Shown: positions 18,380 to 28,200 of the stretch, in pieces
Layout: each line of letters begins with the position of its first letter
How positions within the stretch are numbered: position 1 is the first letter of the stretch
NCBI RefSeq assembly: GCF_026239695.1
Contig: NZ_JAPIVS010000002.1
Coordinates: 186,001-250,000, forward strand
Length of the DNA stretch: 64,000 nt
DNA from: Pedobacter sp. MC2016-15
GTDB taxonomy: Bacteria > Bacteroidota > Bacteroidia > Sphingobacteriales > Sphingobacteriaceae
Direction: 5' to 3'
The notes under the pieces: model-generated
Told to the model about the DNA's origin: nothing
What the model saw: only the letters and a program-made list of their open reading frames with translations
The model's database searches: none
Translations under genes and position numbers: made by a program

Positions 18380-20008
18380 ATGAAAACGATAAGAAACAGA
18401 ATGTTGACGAAGGCCGCCCTGCTGATCACGATGATCACAGTGTTTTCTGCTACGTCATGTAAAAAATATACAGAGCTGAACCCCATCAATTCCTTCTCTG
18501 AATCAACAGCATTTGACACGCCCGCCAGTATAGAGCTGGTGATGGCGGGAGTTTACAATGCGGCAACTGTAGGTACATATAACGGAACTACGGGCAGGGG
18601 CTACCCTTTTGGTGCTGCCTCCATTGAGCAGGCGGAGATGCGTGGCGAAGATATGGTGAACCTGGAAGCTTTCTACCAGATTACCTATGAATCTACGATT
18701 ACAGCCAGCACAGCAAATAATGTGAACATGTGGAGCAATCTGTATGCGCTGATCAATCAGTGTAATGTGCTGATTGAGGGCGTTACAGCGGCTGCCGCGA
18801 GCGGGACAATCACTACGGCCATGGCAGAGCAATATGCGGGCGAGGCGAGGTTCCTGCGGGCGCTTGCACACCATGAGCTGGTCATAGATTTCTGCAGGCC
18901 TTATGTGGATGGCAATGGCAGTAATCCCGGTGTTCCTTACCGTACGGTAGCTATCACCAGTATCAGCAAGGCACAACAGGGCGTTTCTGTAGCACGGGGA
19001 ACGGTAGCACAGGACTATGTGAATATTCTGGCCGACCTTGATTATGCGGAGTCCAAGTTACCTGCAGTGCGTTCATCGCTGAAGATCACCAGGGCCACGC
19101 AGGGAGCAGCAATTGCACTGAAGACGCGTGTGAAACAGCATATGGCCGATTGGGCAGGGGTTATTGCCGAGGGGGCAAAGCTGGGTACTTCTGCTGCGGC
19201 AGGTCCTTATACCAGTACCGTTGGTCCATATTCACTGACAGCTTCGCCCGATGGGCCCTTTGCCAGTTTCAGCAACAATACAGAATCAATATTTTCCATC
19301 GAGAACGGTTCGGCATCCAATGGGGGTACCAACGGGGCACTGCCAAATATGTTTGGCCCGGCGAAAAATGCCATCAATGCTTTGGTTGGACGGAATCTGG
19401 TGGCTACCAATCCGAATTTATATAATGCTTCTTTCTGGGTAACAGGAGATAGCAGAAGGTCCTTGCTGCAAATTCAGCAGACCACCACCAATGCTTTTTA
19501 TTTCTTTAATTACAAATACCGTGACCCGTTGAACAGTACCGACTATGCGCCGATCATCAGGTATGCGGAGGTGTTGCTAAACGTTGCCGAAGCCTATTCC
19601 AGAACAGCAGCTTTGAGTACCCGTGCATTAAACCTGCTGAATGCGGTACGCAACAGGGCTGTGCCGGTGGCTAACCAGTTTACTATTGCCAGTTTCTTAA
19701 CGCAGAATGCGCTTACGCAGGCGATCCTGAACGAGCGCAGGATTGAGTTTGCCGGAGAAGGAAGAAGGTGGCCTGATATCACGAGGTTATCACAGGAAGC
19801 GAGTTTCGCCGTTGCCGGCGGAGGTATTCCTGCAAAAGTGCTCAAAGCGAATATTGCAACTGACGGATCTGGATACAATGTAGTGACGCGTCCTGTGACA
19901 GCTTCAGGAAAAGCGGCGCTGCCGTATACAGATATTCACTATATCTGGCCAATACCATTGGATGAGCTGAATGCAAATCCAAATATTGCGCAGAACCCGG
20001 GATATTAA
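18380..20008 (+). CDS. RagB/SusD family nutrient-binding lipoprotein (pair 3)
   Basis: The 542-residue lipoprotein has its acylated Cys at residue 27 (FSATSCKKYTELNP). The sequence ELNPINSFSESTAFDTPASIE is typical of the N-terminal SusD domain, GEARFLRALAHHELVIDF of the TPR core, and AILNERRIEFAGEGRRWPDITR with the end segment YIWPIPLDELNANPNIAQNPGY of the C-terminal SusD domain. This is the classic SusD family, unlike the SusD-like_2 proteins of pairs 1 and 2. It forms a lidded importer with the SusC of pair 3. A stem-loop terminator follows 18 bases after the stop. Confidence 0.95.
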   Translation: MKTIRNRMLTKAALLITMITVFSATSCKKYTELNPINSFSESTAFDTPASIELVMAGVYNAATVGTYNGTTGRGYPFGAASIEQAEMRGEDMVNLEAFYQITYESTITASTANNVNMWSNLYALINQCNVLIEGVTAAAASGTITTAMAEQYAGEARFLRALAHHELVIDFCRPYVDGNGSNPGVPYRTVAITSISKAQQGVSVARGTVAQDYVNILADLDYAESKLPAVRSSLKITRATQGAAIALKTRVKQHMADWAGVIAEGAKLGTSAAAGPYTSTVGPYSLTASPDGPFASFSNNTESIFSIENGSASNGGTNGALPNMFGPAKNAINALVGRNLVATNPNLYNASFWVTGDSRRSLLQIQQTTTNAFYFFNYKYRDPLNSTDYAPIIRYAEVLLNVAEAYSRTAALSTRALNLLNAVRNRAVPVANQFTIASFLTQNALTQAILNERRIEFAGEGRRWPDITRLSQEASFAVAGGGIPAKVLKANIATDGSGYNVVTRPVTASGKAALPYTDIHYIWPIPLDELNANPNIAQNPGY

Positions 20009-20026
20009 AACAGAGCTGACGAATGG

Positions 20027-20057
20027 AAGGGGTGTGCCGCAAGGCGCATCCTTTTTT
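20027..20057 (+). terminator. Intrinsic terminator after SusC/SusD pair 3
   Basis: A 12-pair stem (20027-20038 with 20043-20054, with wobble pairs) closes a GCAA tetraloop and runs into six T residues. The T tract overlaps the stop codon of the convergent LD-carboxypeptidase gene. Confidence 0.8.
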
Positions 20058-20958
20058 AATGGGCCTGCTGAAAGGTCACCTGATGCTGATCTACTTTCAG
20101 TGTGGTGTTCTTGCCGAGTACCATCGCCCTGTTGTCTTCAATATGACCTACGGGGAAGTTAAAACATACAGGATAGTTGTATTCACTCACGATCTCTGCG
20201 ATAACTTCTTCGGGGCCTTGCCCGAAGGGGATGTCTTCCAGGTCGATGTGGTTAAAGGCACCGATGATGAGACCCTTCAGCTCTGCCAGTTTTCCGGCGC
20301 GTTTCAGCATACGCATCATTCTGTCGATGGCGTATTCGTATTCGCCCACATCCTCCAGAAAGAGGATCTTATCTTTAAAGTCCATCGCGGAGGATGAGCC
20401 CTCAAGAGCCACCAGGATGCTCAGGTTTCCACCAATGAGGATACCTTCGGCTTCGCCAGGCTGATTAGGGTGTGTGCTTTCGTAAGTATAACTGAGATCT
20501 TCACCGAAAAGCGCTTTTCTGAGGGATTCTATAGATTCTGGTGAGGCGTCATCAAATGTCCCCGGCATTTGTCCGTGGATGCTTTGCGTTTGTTCTGTTC
20601 CGGTGATGTGTGAAAGCAGTACAGTGATATCGCTGAAACCTACAATCCATTTTGGATGATCGCTGAACCTGGAGAAATCCAGTGCATCAATGATGCGGAC
20701 GGTACCATATCCGCCTCTGGCAGCAATAATGGCTTTGATTTCGTCGTTATCCAGGTAAGATTGTACATCTTCTGCCCGCAGGGTGTCGTTCCCGGCGAAC
20801 TGGTGATGTGCGGCATAAACGCTTTTACCGATACTCACTTCCAGTCCCCAGCCTTCAAGCAATGCTATTCCATAGTCTATAGATTGCTTTAGTTTTTTTG
20901 CTGGAGAAACAATAGCGATTTTGTCTCCCTTTTTTAGGTAGGCCGGCTGTTTAATCAT
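20056..20958 (-). CDS. LD-carboxypeptidase (peptidase S66 family)
   Basis: Proteins of this family cleave the L,D bond that releases the terminal D-alanine of murein tetrapeptides during cytoplasmic cell-wall recycling; some relatives are microcin self-immunity proteins. Starting at the ATG at 20958 the product has 300 residues, the usual length. An upstream TTG at 20982 in the same frame is possible but adds a non-conserved stretch. Conserved features are [14 protein letters not shown] at the start, IAARGGYG near residue 88, the nucleophile Ser109 in GFSDIT, a Glu in GGNLSIL...FLED, and the His in FPVGHIEDN near residue 278. It is divergent from metG and convergent with the SusD gene. Confidence 0.9.
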   Translation of the reverse strand: MIKQPAYLKKGDKIAIVSPAKKLKQSIDYGIALLEGWGLEVSIGKSVYAAHHQFAGNDTLRAEDVQSYLDNDEIKAIIAARGGYGTVRIIDALDFSRFSDHPKWIVGFSDITVLLSHITGTEQTQSIHGQMPGTFDDASPESIESLRKALFGEDLSYTYESTHPNQPGEAEGILIGGNLSILVALEGSSSAMDFKDKILFLEDVGEYEYAIDRMMRMLKRAGKLAELKGLIIGAFNHIDLEDIPFGQGPEEVIAEIVSEYNYPVCFNFPVGHIEDNRAMVLGKNTTLKVDQHQVTFQQAH

Positions 20959-20970
20959 TGGTAAAACACT

Positions 20971-20978
20971 TATCTTTG
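20971..20978 (+). promoter_or_regulatory. Candidate -7 box of the metG promoter
   Basis: TATCTTTG matches TAnnTTTG exactly and would place the transcription start about 14 bases before the TTG start codon of metG. A second exact match (TAGTTTTG, 20994-21001) contains that start codon and so cannot drive metG. Confidence 0.45.
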
Positions 20979-20998
20979 ACAAATTAATAAAAATAGTT

Positions 20999-23107
20999 TT
21001 GGATAACAGTAAAATAAAAAGATATACCGTTACGGCGGCATTGCCTTATACAAATGGCCCTGTGCACATCGGACATTTAGCTGGTGTTTATTTACCTGCG
21101 GATACTTATGTGCGTTATCTCCGTTCAAATAAAAGAGATGTTAAATTTATATGTGGCTCCGATGAAAACGGAGTTCCTATTACGCTGAAGGCTAAAAAGG
21201 AAGGTGTTACCCCACAGGTTGTAGTTGATAAGTATCATAAAATCATCGGGGATTCATTTAAAGAATTCGGAGTATCTTTTGATATCTATCACCGTACTTC
21301 ATCTGCAACTCACCACGAAACAGCGTCTGACTTCTTTAAAACGTTGTACGATAAAGGTGTTTTTACCGAAGAGGTAACTGAGCAGTATTATGATGAAAAA
21401 GCGCAGACTTTTCTTGCCGACAGATACATCACCGGTACCTGCCCTAAGTGTGGAAACGAAAATGCTTATGGCGACCAGTGCGAAAACTGCGGAAGTACCT
21501 TAAATGCTACTGATCTTATCAATCCTAAGTCGACTCTATCTGGCGAACCTCCGGTAAGAAGGGAAACTAAAAACTGGTTTCTGCCACTGGAGAAATATGA
21601 AGATCAGCTGAGAAGCTACATCGAAAGTCATAAGGAGTGGAAACCAAATGTTTACGGTCAGTGCCAAAGCTGGCTGAATGCTGGCTTGCAGCCAAGGGCG
21701 ATGACGCGCGACCTGGACTGGGGTGTGAAGGTTCCTGTAAAGGATGCCGAAGGTAAGGTGTTGTATGTTTGGTTTGATGCACCGATAGGGTATATCTCGG
21801 CGACAAAGGAGTTGTTCTCCTATGCAGGACTGGACGTATGGAATCCTAAAGCTGAAGAGTATTACATTCGTCAGAATGGGGCTGAAGAGGGCAAATGGGA
21901 AGATTACTGGAAGGATGAGTCTACGAAACTGGTGCATTTCATCGGAAAGGATAATATCGTGTTCCACTGTATCATCTTCCCTGCGATGTTAATGGCGCAT
22001 GGCGATTATACACTAGCGGATAACGTTCCAGCAAATGAGTTCCTGAACCTTGAAGGACAGAAGATCTCTACGTCCAAAAACTGGGCGGTATGGCTGAATG
22101 AGTATCTTCTTGAATTTAAAGATAAACAGGATGTGTTGAGGTATGTACTTACTTCCACGGCTCCCGAAACTAAGGACAATGATTTTACCTGGAAAGATTT
22201 CCAGGCCAGAAATAACAATGAGCTGGTTGCCGTACTGGGTAACTTTATCAACAGGGTGGTTGTGCTGACGCATAAGTATTTTGATGGCAAGGTTCCTGCG
22301 ATTACGGAGATCACAGCACAGGATCAGGAGGTGATTGATGAACTTGCGGCTTACCCTGCAAAAATCAGTGCCTCTATTGAGAACTACAGGTTCAGGGAAG
22401 CGCTTACGGAGGTGATGAATGTGGCGCGTTTAGGGAACAAGTACCTGGCAGAGACAGAACCATGGAAGGTGATCAAAACTGACGAAGGCCGTGTGCGCAC
22501 GATCTTAAACCTCAGCTTGCAGATTGTGGCGAGCCTTGAGGTGCTGATTGAGCCTTTCCTGCCATTTACTGCTGATAAATTGAAGAATATGCTGAACTTC
22601 AGTGGTCATTTGTGGGAAGATGCAGGTCAGATCGACTTATTACCAGTTGATCATATCATTGATCAGCCAGTGTTATTGTTTGATAAGATCGAAGATGCGG
22701 AGGTGCAGGCGCAAATTGATAAGCTCAATCAGAGTAAGGTTGATAATACGCTTGCCAATGCTGTGGTAGCTCCTGTTAAGGAAAATATAGATTTCGAGCA
22801 GTTTAGTGCCATGGATATCCGTGTAGCTACGATCATTGCTGCAGAAAAGGTAGAAAAAACCAAGAAATTGCTGAAGCTTACACTGGATACTGGTCTTGAC
22901 CAGCGCACAGTGGTTTCGGGTATTGCTGAGTATTTTACGCCAGATGAGGTGATTGGACAGCAGGTAAGTCTGCTTGTAAATCTTGCCCCGAGAGAAATTA
23001 AAGGAATTTTATCTCAGGGAATGATTTTAATGTCTGAAAATTCAGATGGAAAACTTACTTTTGTGGCACCTCTGCAAAACCATGCAAATGGGAGTGTGAT
23101 CAGGTAA
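20999..23107 (+). CDS. metG: Methionine--tRNA ligase
   Basis: This cytoplasmic enzyme charges tRNA-Met. The 702-residue protein has the class I signature HIGH at residues 23-26, a zinc knuckle domain with [18 protein letters not shown] in the connective region, the KMSKS-type loop as KISTS at 355-359, an anticodon-binding helical domain, and a C-terminal EMAP/Trbp111-like tRNA-binding domain from about residue 600 ([17 protein letters not shown] onward). The start is a TTG at 20999: no in-frame ATG lies nearby, and the residues that follow ([20 protein letters not shown]) are the expected N-terminus. The tRNA-Arg gene follows six bases after the stop. Confidence 0.96.
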   Translation: MDNSKIKRYTVTAALPYTNGPVHIGHLAGVYLPADTYVRYLRSNKRDVKFICGSDENGVPITLKAKKEGVTPQVVVDKYHKIIGDSFKEFGVSFDIYHRTSSATHHETASDFFKTLYDKGVFTEEVTEQYYDEKAQTFLADRYITGTCPKCGNENAYGDQCENCGSTLNATDLINPKSTLSGEPPVRRETKNWFLPLEKYEDQLRSYIESHKEWKPNVYGQCQSWLNAGLQPRAMTRDLDWGVKVPVKDAEGKVLYVWFDAPIGYISATKELFSYAGLDVWNPKAEEYYIRQNGAEEGKWEDYWKDESTKLVHFIGKDNIVFHCIIFPAMLMAHGDYTLADNVPANEFLNLEGQKISTSKNWAVWLNEYLLEFKDKQDVLRYVLTSTAPETKDNDFTWKDFQARNNNELVAVLGNFINRVVVLTHKYFDGKVPAITEITAQDQEVIDELAAYPAKISASIENYRFREALTEVMNVARLGNKYLAETEPWKVIKTDEGRVRTILNLSLQIVASLEVLIEPFLPFTADKLKNMLNFSGHLWEDAGQIDLLPVDHIIDQPVLLFDKIEDAEVQAQIDKLNQSKVDNTLANAVVAPVKENIDFEQFSAMDIRVATIIAAEKVEKTKKLLKLTLDTGLDQRTVVSGIAEYFTPDEVIGQQVSLLVNLAPREIKGILSQGMILMSENSDGKLTFVAPLQNHANGSVIR

Positions 23108-23113
23108 GGTTTT

Positions 23114-23185
23114 GGTCCCGTAGTTCAACGGATAGAATAGAAGTTTCCTAAACTTTAGATATGAGTTCGATTCTCGTCGGGACCA
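23114..23185 (+). tRNA. tRNA-Arg (anticodon CCT)
   Basis: A full cloverleaf can be drawn. The acceptor stem GGTCCCG (23114-23120) pairs with CGGGACC (23178-23184). The D stem is GTTC/GAAT. The anticodon stem GAAGT/ACTTT encloses the loop TTCCTAA, with anticodon CCT at 23147-23149. The T stem ATGAG/CTCGT encloses TTCGATT. The discriminator base is A at 23185, and CCA is not encoded. It sits at the boundary between metG and the accessory region, and tRNA genes are common integration sites. Confidence 0.95.
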
Positions 23186-23187
23186 CA

Positions 23188-23223
23188 AAAGCTCGGTAGT
23201 ACTTAAGTACTACCGAGCTTTTT
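23188..23223 (+). terminator. Perfect palindromic terminator after tRNA-Arg
   Basis: AAAGCTCGGTAGTACTT (23188-23204) is followed directly by its exact reverse complement (23205-23221) and more T residues. The symmetric A and T tracts make it work in both directions. A near-identical hairpin lies at 35195-35226. Confidence 0.85.
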
Positions 23224-23291
23224 AGTTTGTGCCTTTCTGATAGTTCACTATTTTATTGCTAAATGCAGATGTATGCAATTTGTATTAATAC

Positions 23292-24398
23292 CTAATTTAG
23301 AGACTTTTCAATTTTAGTTCTGATCTTGTAAATACCTGTTTCGATAGAAAATCTACCATAAACTATTGCTGGGTGGATATTTTGTGCATTTGCAAAATCC
23401 TGTACTACTTTCTCCTTGTGTATATTTGAAGACTTTTTTGACATGAATTCTTTCCACTCTGCTAAAGGTATTAAGGTGTTTTTCGAGAAGTTATTGGCTT
23501 CCTTCTCCTCACTACTTTGTCCATATTCTGTTTCACTATCCAAGTCAATAAATTCAGCATTATTATTATTCACTAGATGTAAAAAAATATGACCAAGTTC
23601 ATGTAGAATAGTGAAGGCGAAGTTATCAACTCTTTTATGCCTAAGACTTACGCCGATAGCCGGGTTGCCATCACTCCAAAAAGCAATCCCATCAACAGCA
23701 CATTTTTCTGGGTGTGGCTGAATAACTAACTTGATACCATACTTCAGCAAAATCTTTTTTGTTGATTCGACAGTGTTCCTGTTGGCTTTAAAAATCTGTT
23801 TTAATTCCTCAATTAAGGGTTCTTTGCAGGCTAAGTTAAATGGATTGACCTTTATTTGTAAAGACTTAAAATGTACAAGTTTAACCCAGCCAATTACATT
23901 TAACTTGTCAATTGCTAGCTTTTCAGATTTACGAAACCTTGCATAAGCTGGCATACTGTACACTGCAATTAGTTCATCTGAATTTCTAACACCATATATG
24001 GTATAAATATTAGGAATATCTACTGTAGGATTTCCTGTAATGATCTTCTCTTTCTTGAAAAAAGGTAATGGGATATGATCTTTAATCATATCCCATTTAT
24101 CCATTGCTATTAATTGTCTCTGTGTTTTCTCTCTGATTTTTTCTAAATCCAGATCATAATTGGATTGCAAATTCATCCAAAGTATCGCATCCATTTTTAA
24201 AGCCTTCGAAATTAAGTGTGCTATATCTGCATTAATGGCTCTCTTCCCTTTAATAATTTCATTTAATTGAGTAATGGGAATGCCTGTTTGTTGTGAAAAA
24301 TCCTTTTGACTTATTGCACGATCCTTTAACTCATCAATTAAAATTTCGCCTGGATGTATGGCTTTTGCCGGAACTAGGGTTTTGATATTGATTGACAT
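23292..24398 (-). CDS. HigA-type antitoxin fused to an ImmA/IrrE metallopeptidase domain
   Basis: The 368-residue protein has two parts. Residues 1-100 form an XRE helix-turn-helix of the HigA group (AIHPGEILIDELKDRAISQ, then QQTGIPITQLNEIIKGKR), which would bind DNA and pair with the toxin encoded upstream. Residues from about 225 form an ImmA/IrrE (DUF955) zinc peptidase with HELGH at 266-270 and a downstream Glu in SSEEKEANNFSKN as likely third ligand. In known systems ImmA-type peptidases cleave repressors, so the fusion could be an antitoxin with its own switch; that is inference. It follows the HigB-like gene by 53 bases on the same strand, the usual toxin-first order of higBA. Its DNA is visibly AT-richer than metG. 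No terminator is obvious after it. Confidence 0.85.
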   Translation of the reverse strand: MSINIKTLVPAKAIHPGEILIDELKDRAISQKDFSQQTGIPITQLNEIIKGKRAINADIAHLISKALKMDAILWMNLQSNYDLDLEKIREKTQRQLIAMDKWDMIKDHIPLPFFKKEKIITGNPTVDIPNIYTIYGVRNSDELIAVYSMPAYARFRKSEKLAIDKLNVIGWVKLVHFKSLQIKVNPFNLACKEPLIEELKQIFKANRNTVESTKKILLKYGIKLVIQPHPEKCAVDGIAFWSDGNPAIGVSLRHKRVDNFAFTILHELGHIFLHLVNNNNAEFIDLDSETEYGQSSEEKEANNFSKNTLIPLAEWKEFMSKKSSNIHKEKVVQDFANAQNIHPAIVYGRFSIETGIYKIRTKIEKSLN

Positions 24399-24451
24399 GG
24401 CTTGTTGCTCGTTTTTTTAAAGGTAGCACTCCTTTATAAGGTTAATTGTTG

Positions 24452-24772
24452 TTATTCGTAATGTTTACTCAATTCTTCTATTGATAACAAAATAATTTCA
24501 CAAGGTTCATTTTCACTAGCAATTTCTTCAAAAATAATCCGGAACTGCATGTTAACACTAACTGAGCTCTTGCCTTTTAAATCACCAATAAGTTTCTCGT
24601 ACCGAAGTGATTTATATTGATAGGCTTGTTCTATATTACTTAAAGATTCTAATTTTCTTATAGTTTTGATATACTGTAAAACCAGTGAAGGATTAGATTT
24701 AAAGTTTTTATCTGTTACTTTCTTTCCCTCATACAAATCCGCTAATAATTGAGTTTTAAAACTTATCTCCAT
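24452..24772 (-). CDS. HigB-like toxin of the RelE/ParE fold
   Basis: The 106-residue protein resembles HigB killer proteins: a helical N-terminal part (NPSLVLQYIKTIRKLESL), then YKSLRYEKLIGDLKGKSSVSVNMQF-type sequence containing the family's Y-x-L-R and NMQFRIIFE strands. Family members cleave ribosome-bound mRNA. Here the basic and aromatic residues of the strand region (R, K, R near 58-80) could form the active site, though I cannot assign them with certainty. The gene is directly preceded by an exact -7 box and a 22-bp palindrome, and is followed by the HigA-ImmA fusion. Length is close to the 90-110 residues usual for the family. Confidence 0.75.
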   Translation of the reverse strand: MEISFKTQLLADLYEGKKVTDKNFKSNPSLVLQYIKTIRKLESLSNIEQAYQYKSLRYEKLIGDLKGKSSVSVNMQFRIIFEEIASENEPCEIILLSIEELSKHYE

Positions 24773-24794
24773 TTAATAGTCTCTAAATGTTTAA

Positions 24795-24802
24795 CAAATG
24801 TA
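24795..24802 (-). promoter_or_regulatory. -7 promoter box of the higBA-like operon
   Basis: Read on the minus strand this is TACATTTG, an exact TAnnTTTG. It would start transcription about 15 bases before the toxin start codon. Confidence 0.7.
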
Positions 24803-24809
24803 AGAATTA

Positions 24810-24831
24810 TTATTCACTAATTAGTGAATAA
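24810..24831. promoter_or_regulatory. 22-bp perfect palindromic operator of the higBA-like operon
   Basis: The core TATTCACTAATTAGTGAATA (24811-24830) is a perfect palindrome and extends one base pair on each side. It lies immediately upstream of the -7 box on the minus strand, covering the place of the -33 element, so a bound HigA-type dimer would block the promoter. Autorepression of this kind is the rule for HigA proteins. Confidence 0.75.
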
Positions 24832-25210
24832 ATATCATGAATTAATTATTTTGTGTGTTGATATTGAGTGTGTTAATTGCTATTTGGAACTCAGATTTAG
24901 GTTGGCAAGTTATAAAGTAGAAGAAGTTTACAATCACTAATAAATGTTGTAAGCATCATCTTCATGCTCCTAACCCGAATTCAACTGCGAAGACTTAATT
25001 AATTTGGGTGTACTGTTAACTATAATTATATGCAATAGCAAAGTTACATCAAAAGGAACCAAACAGCTTCCGATTATTTTTTTATTGAAAAAAATTATTA
25101 CTTTTAACTTAACGGCATAAGGCATTCTAAATTATTAATAGGGCATTCTTTTGGATGTCTAACGCGATTTCGAATAATATTTTATACCTACTAGGGCAAG
25201 GTCATATTTT
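24832..25210. other. AT-rich gap between the higBA-like operon and the helicase gene
   Basis: This 379-base stretch has no convincing reading frame. It must hold the helicase promoter, but no exact TAnnTTTG is seen. A loose repeat of GGCATTCT occurs twice (near 25119 and 25142). I see nothing else of note. Confidence 0.35.
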
Positions 25211-28200
25211 ATGAAAGCAGACCAAAAAACGATATTAAATTTCTGGAGAGCCATCGAGATATTTAGTCTTCCGGATCTCCCAACGGAAGCAAAACTTTTC
25301 CAAGCTGGTATATCGCTGCCTTGGGAGCTGCCAAATGAAAATGAGAAAGATCTCAGGTGGCATCACATTCTCTTTTTGGGGAGGATTTCCAAGCAGGACA
25401 TTACTGCTGAAATTGAAAAGGCAACATCCTATGTTCCCTCGGAAGAAGAAAAATTGGAAGACTTGATAAGCGGAAATACATGTCTGGCAGCATTGGTAAT
25501 TGATCAAGAGGGACATTGTAGTTCAGTCAACGGCTATATCCAAGCCTCCTATGTTCATGGTTTATTATGTCTTCAAAAACACAAGCCGCTATCGTTTATT
25601 GACGATGAATTAGAAAAGGGACAGAAAGCCTTCCAAGATAGGTTCAGTATAAATCCAGTAGCTGAACGCGTTGAAGACCTGCAAACCGTAACAATCAATT
25701 GGGGCCATTTGGACAGAGAGCTAGAGGTTTTAAAAGAAGCGGAAATTCAAGGTCTTGATTGGGAACCACTTGTATTTATTAAATCATTTAGATTGTCTAA
25801 ACATGCTAAACCAGATACAGCCTTTCTAAATAGCTTTTATCTTAAAGATATTAATAACCTTATCACAACTCAAAAGGCGTATGGAGAAGGATTGCAACAA
25901 TTCCTGACTATAGATATTTCCGGCATTAAAAGGATAAACCTTCTGAAAGATGCGGACGCCTTTTGGGAAAAGCTCAACCCAAAGGATATACCTGCAGGAA
26001 GATGGCCTTCCAATCCTAATTATGGCCTATATAGTGCACAGCTTGGAGCTGTAGCCACATGCCTGTCCACACTGAAAAATAACAACGGCCTGATAGGCAT
26101 TAATGGGCCTCCTGGTACGGGAAAAACAACACTACTGTCGGATATTGTTGCTGAAGTAGTTGTAGTCAGAGCAAAGAGACTGCTGAAAAAAGGTAACAAA
26201 AAGCTTTTTGGAAAATGGCAGAAAATAGAAAGGCCCGATTTCACGTTCCACCTTTACGAACCCAATGCGGATATCTTTTCGGATGCTGGCATTGTTGTCG
26301 CGAGCAATAACAACGCAGCCGTAGAAAATATTTCGAAAGAGTTGCCTTCGACAGGCAAGATAGATACACATTATTTTCCGCAGGCTGGTTATTTTGCAGA
26401 TCAGTCAAAAGATCTCATCGAAGGAGACAGCTGGGGGTTACTTGCTTCAGCCCTTGGTAATGCAGAAAACAAGCAGAATTTTAAGAAAAAATTCTGGTAT
26501 CCAGGTGAAGATAGAATAGGATTCATGAAATTTCTGTCTCTCCAATATAATAAAGAAAACGATAAAACTCTTGAAAACGGTGAGCTGTTTGACAACACAG
26601 CAAAAGAATTAATTGAGTTGCTTGATCAGTTTGAAAAATTCAGAAATGAGGCAATGAAGTTACATGCCTTATTAGGCCAGTACCTTGAAGATCTTCAATC
26701 GCTTAAGATCGAACAGAAGATACTTGATGATCATAAACAGAACAAGTTAAAGCTCGATGGAATAGAAGAAACTTTAAACAATGATCTTCAGGGAATAAGC
26801 AACCGCATTCTCTCCTTACAACAAAGTCTTGCTCTACATCAGAAGGCCAAACCCAGCTGGTTTTTTGTTCAAAAGCTATTAAAAACCCCTGCTTACAGAA
26901 AATGGAAAGAAACAGAGGTACTATATCTATCCGGGCTTGCCACCAATACCCAAAAACTAATAAGCCTACAGCAAGAGCTTGATAGTATTGTGCAAAACCT
27001 TAGGTCATTAGTCAAGCAAATTTTCAAAAAAGAAGGGATTGTAGAAACAATCAAAAACCGGCTGGCTGAATATCAAAATCTAAAAAGAGAATTTCATGAG
27101 CATTACGAAATTCCTTTTGAGCATATTCCTGATGAAAAAGTGGTTCAAGACTATTTCCATGACAAAGATGCCTTCCACAAAACCACACCCTGGTCGAGCG
27201 TAAAAATTAATACACTCCGTTCCAATATATTCCTTCAGAGTCTTAAACTGCATGAATATGCTGTACTAAGCCATGCAAAACCGTTTTGGAACAACCTGAA
27301 TCTGTTTATGGAATACCTAGACGGAAAGGTTATTGTTAGTGCTGATGTGGCAGAAAGCCTATGGAAGACATTCTTTTTTTGTGTTCCTGTGGTTTCCACT
27401 ACATTAGCATCTGTCTCAAGGTTGTTTCAATCGATGGGAAAAGAAAGTATTGGTTGGCTTCTAATAGATGAAGCCGGACAGGCAACACCACAATCGGCAG
27501 CGGGAATTATTAGTCGTTGTCAAAAGAACATTATAATTGGCGATCCCTTACAGATAGAACCCGTATTAAGTGTTAATTCCAGGCTGGTAAAAATGCTGAG
27601 CGAAACCTACCATGCCGATCTAGTATGGTCACCCCTCCACAATTCTGTTCAGACTTTGGCCGATCGTGTATCTCCTTTTGGATCTTGGCTTCGTGAACAA
27701 GAAGAGAACCCTGTATGGACAGGCTTTCCGTTACGTGCTCACCGAAGATGTAACAACCCGATGTTCGAAATAGCAAACAAGATCGCCTATGACGGGCAAA
27801 TGGTAAAAGTTATGTCTGATGTTCTTTTTGATTGCGAACTGGGTGATTCTTCCTGGTTTGACGTTAAGGGAAGAATAGTAGAGAATAAACACGTAATTGA
27901 GGAAGAAATGAATCTCCTGTTGGAAAAGATTACACTGTTGAAAAATACAAGATCAGAAATATTTGTTATTTCCCCATTTAAATCAGTAGCAGACAGATGC
28001 GCTGAGATATTCAGAGGCAATAGGTTGGTTCGGTGTGGTACGATCCATACTTTTCAAGGTAAGGAGACGGATATAGTATTTCTGGTTTTAGGAAGTGGTC
28101 CAACTAAAACTGATGCCAGGGCTTGGGCATCAAGGAAACCAAACATGCTTAATGTAGCTCTAACAAGGGCCAAGAAACGGTTGTATGTAATTGGAAATGT

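Noticed and set aside
20023..20397. Plus-strand open frame after SusD pair 3
   Set aside because: It starts inside the terminator region and is antisense to the LD-carboxypeptidase.
20976..20998. TTGACA-like sigma-70 promoter before metG
   Set aside because: Bacteroidota do not use the E. coli -35/-10 pattern, and the TATCTTTG box gives a better explanation.
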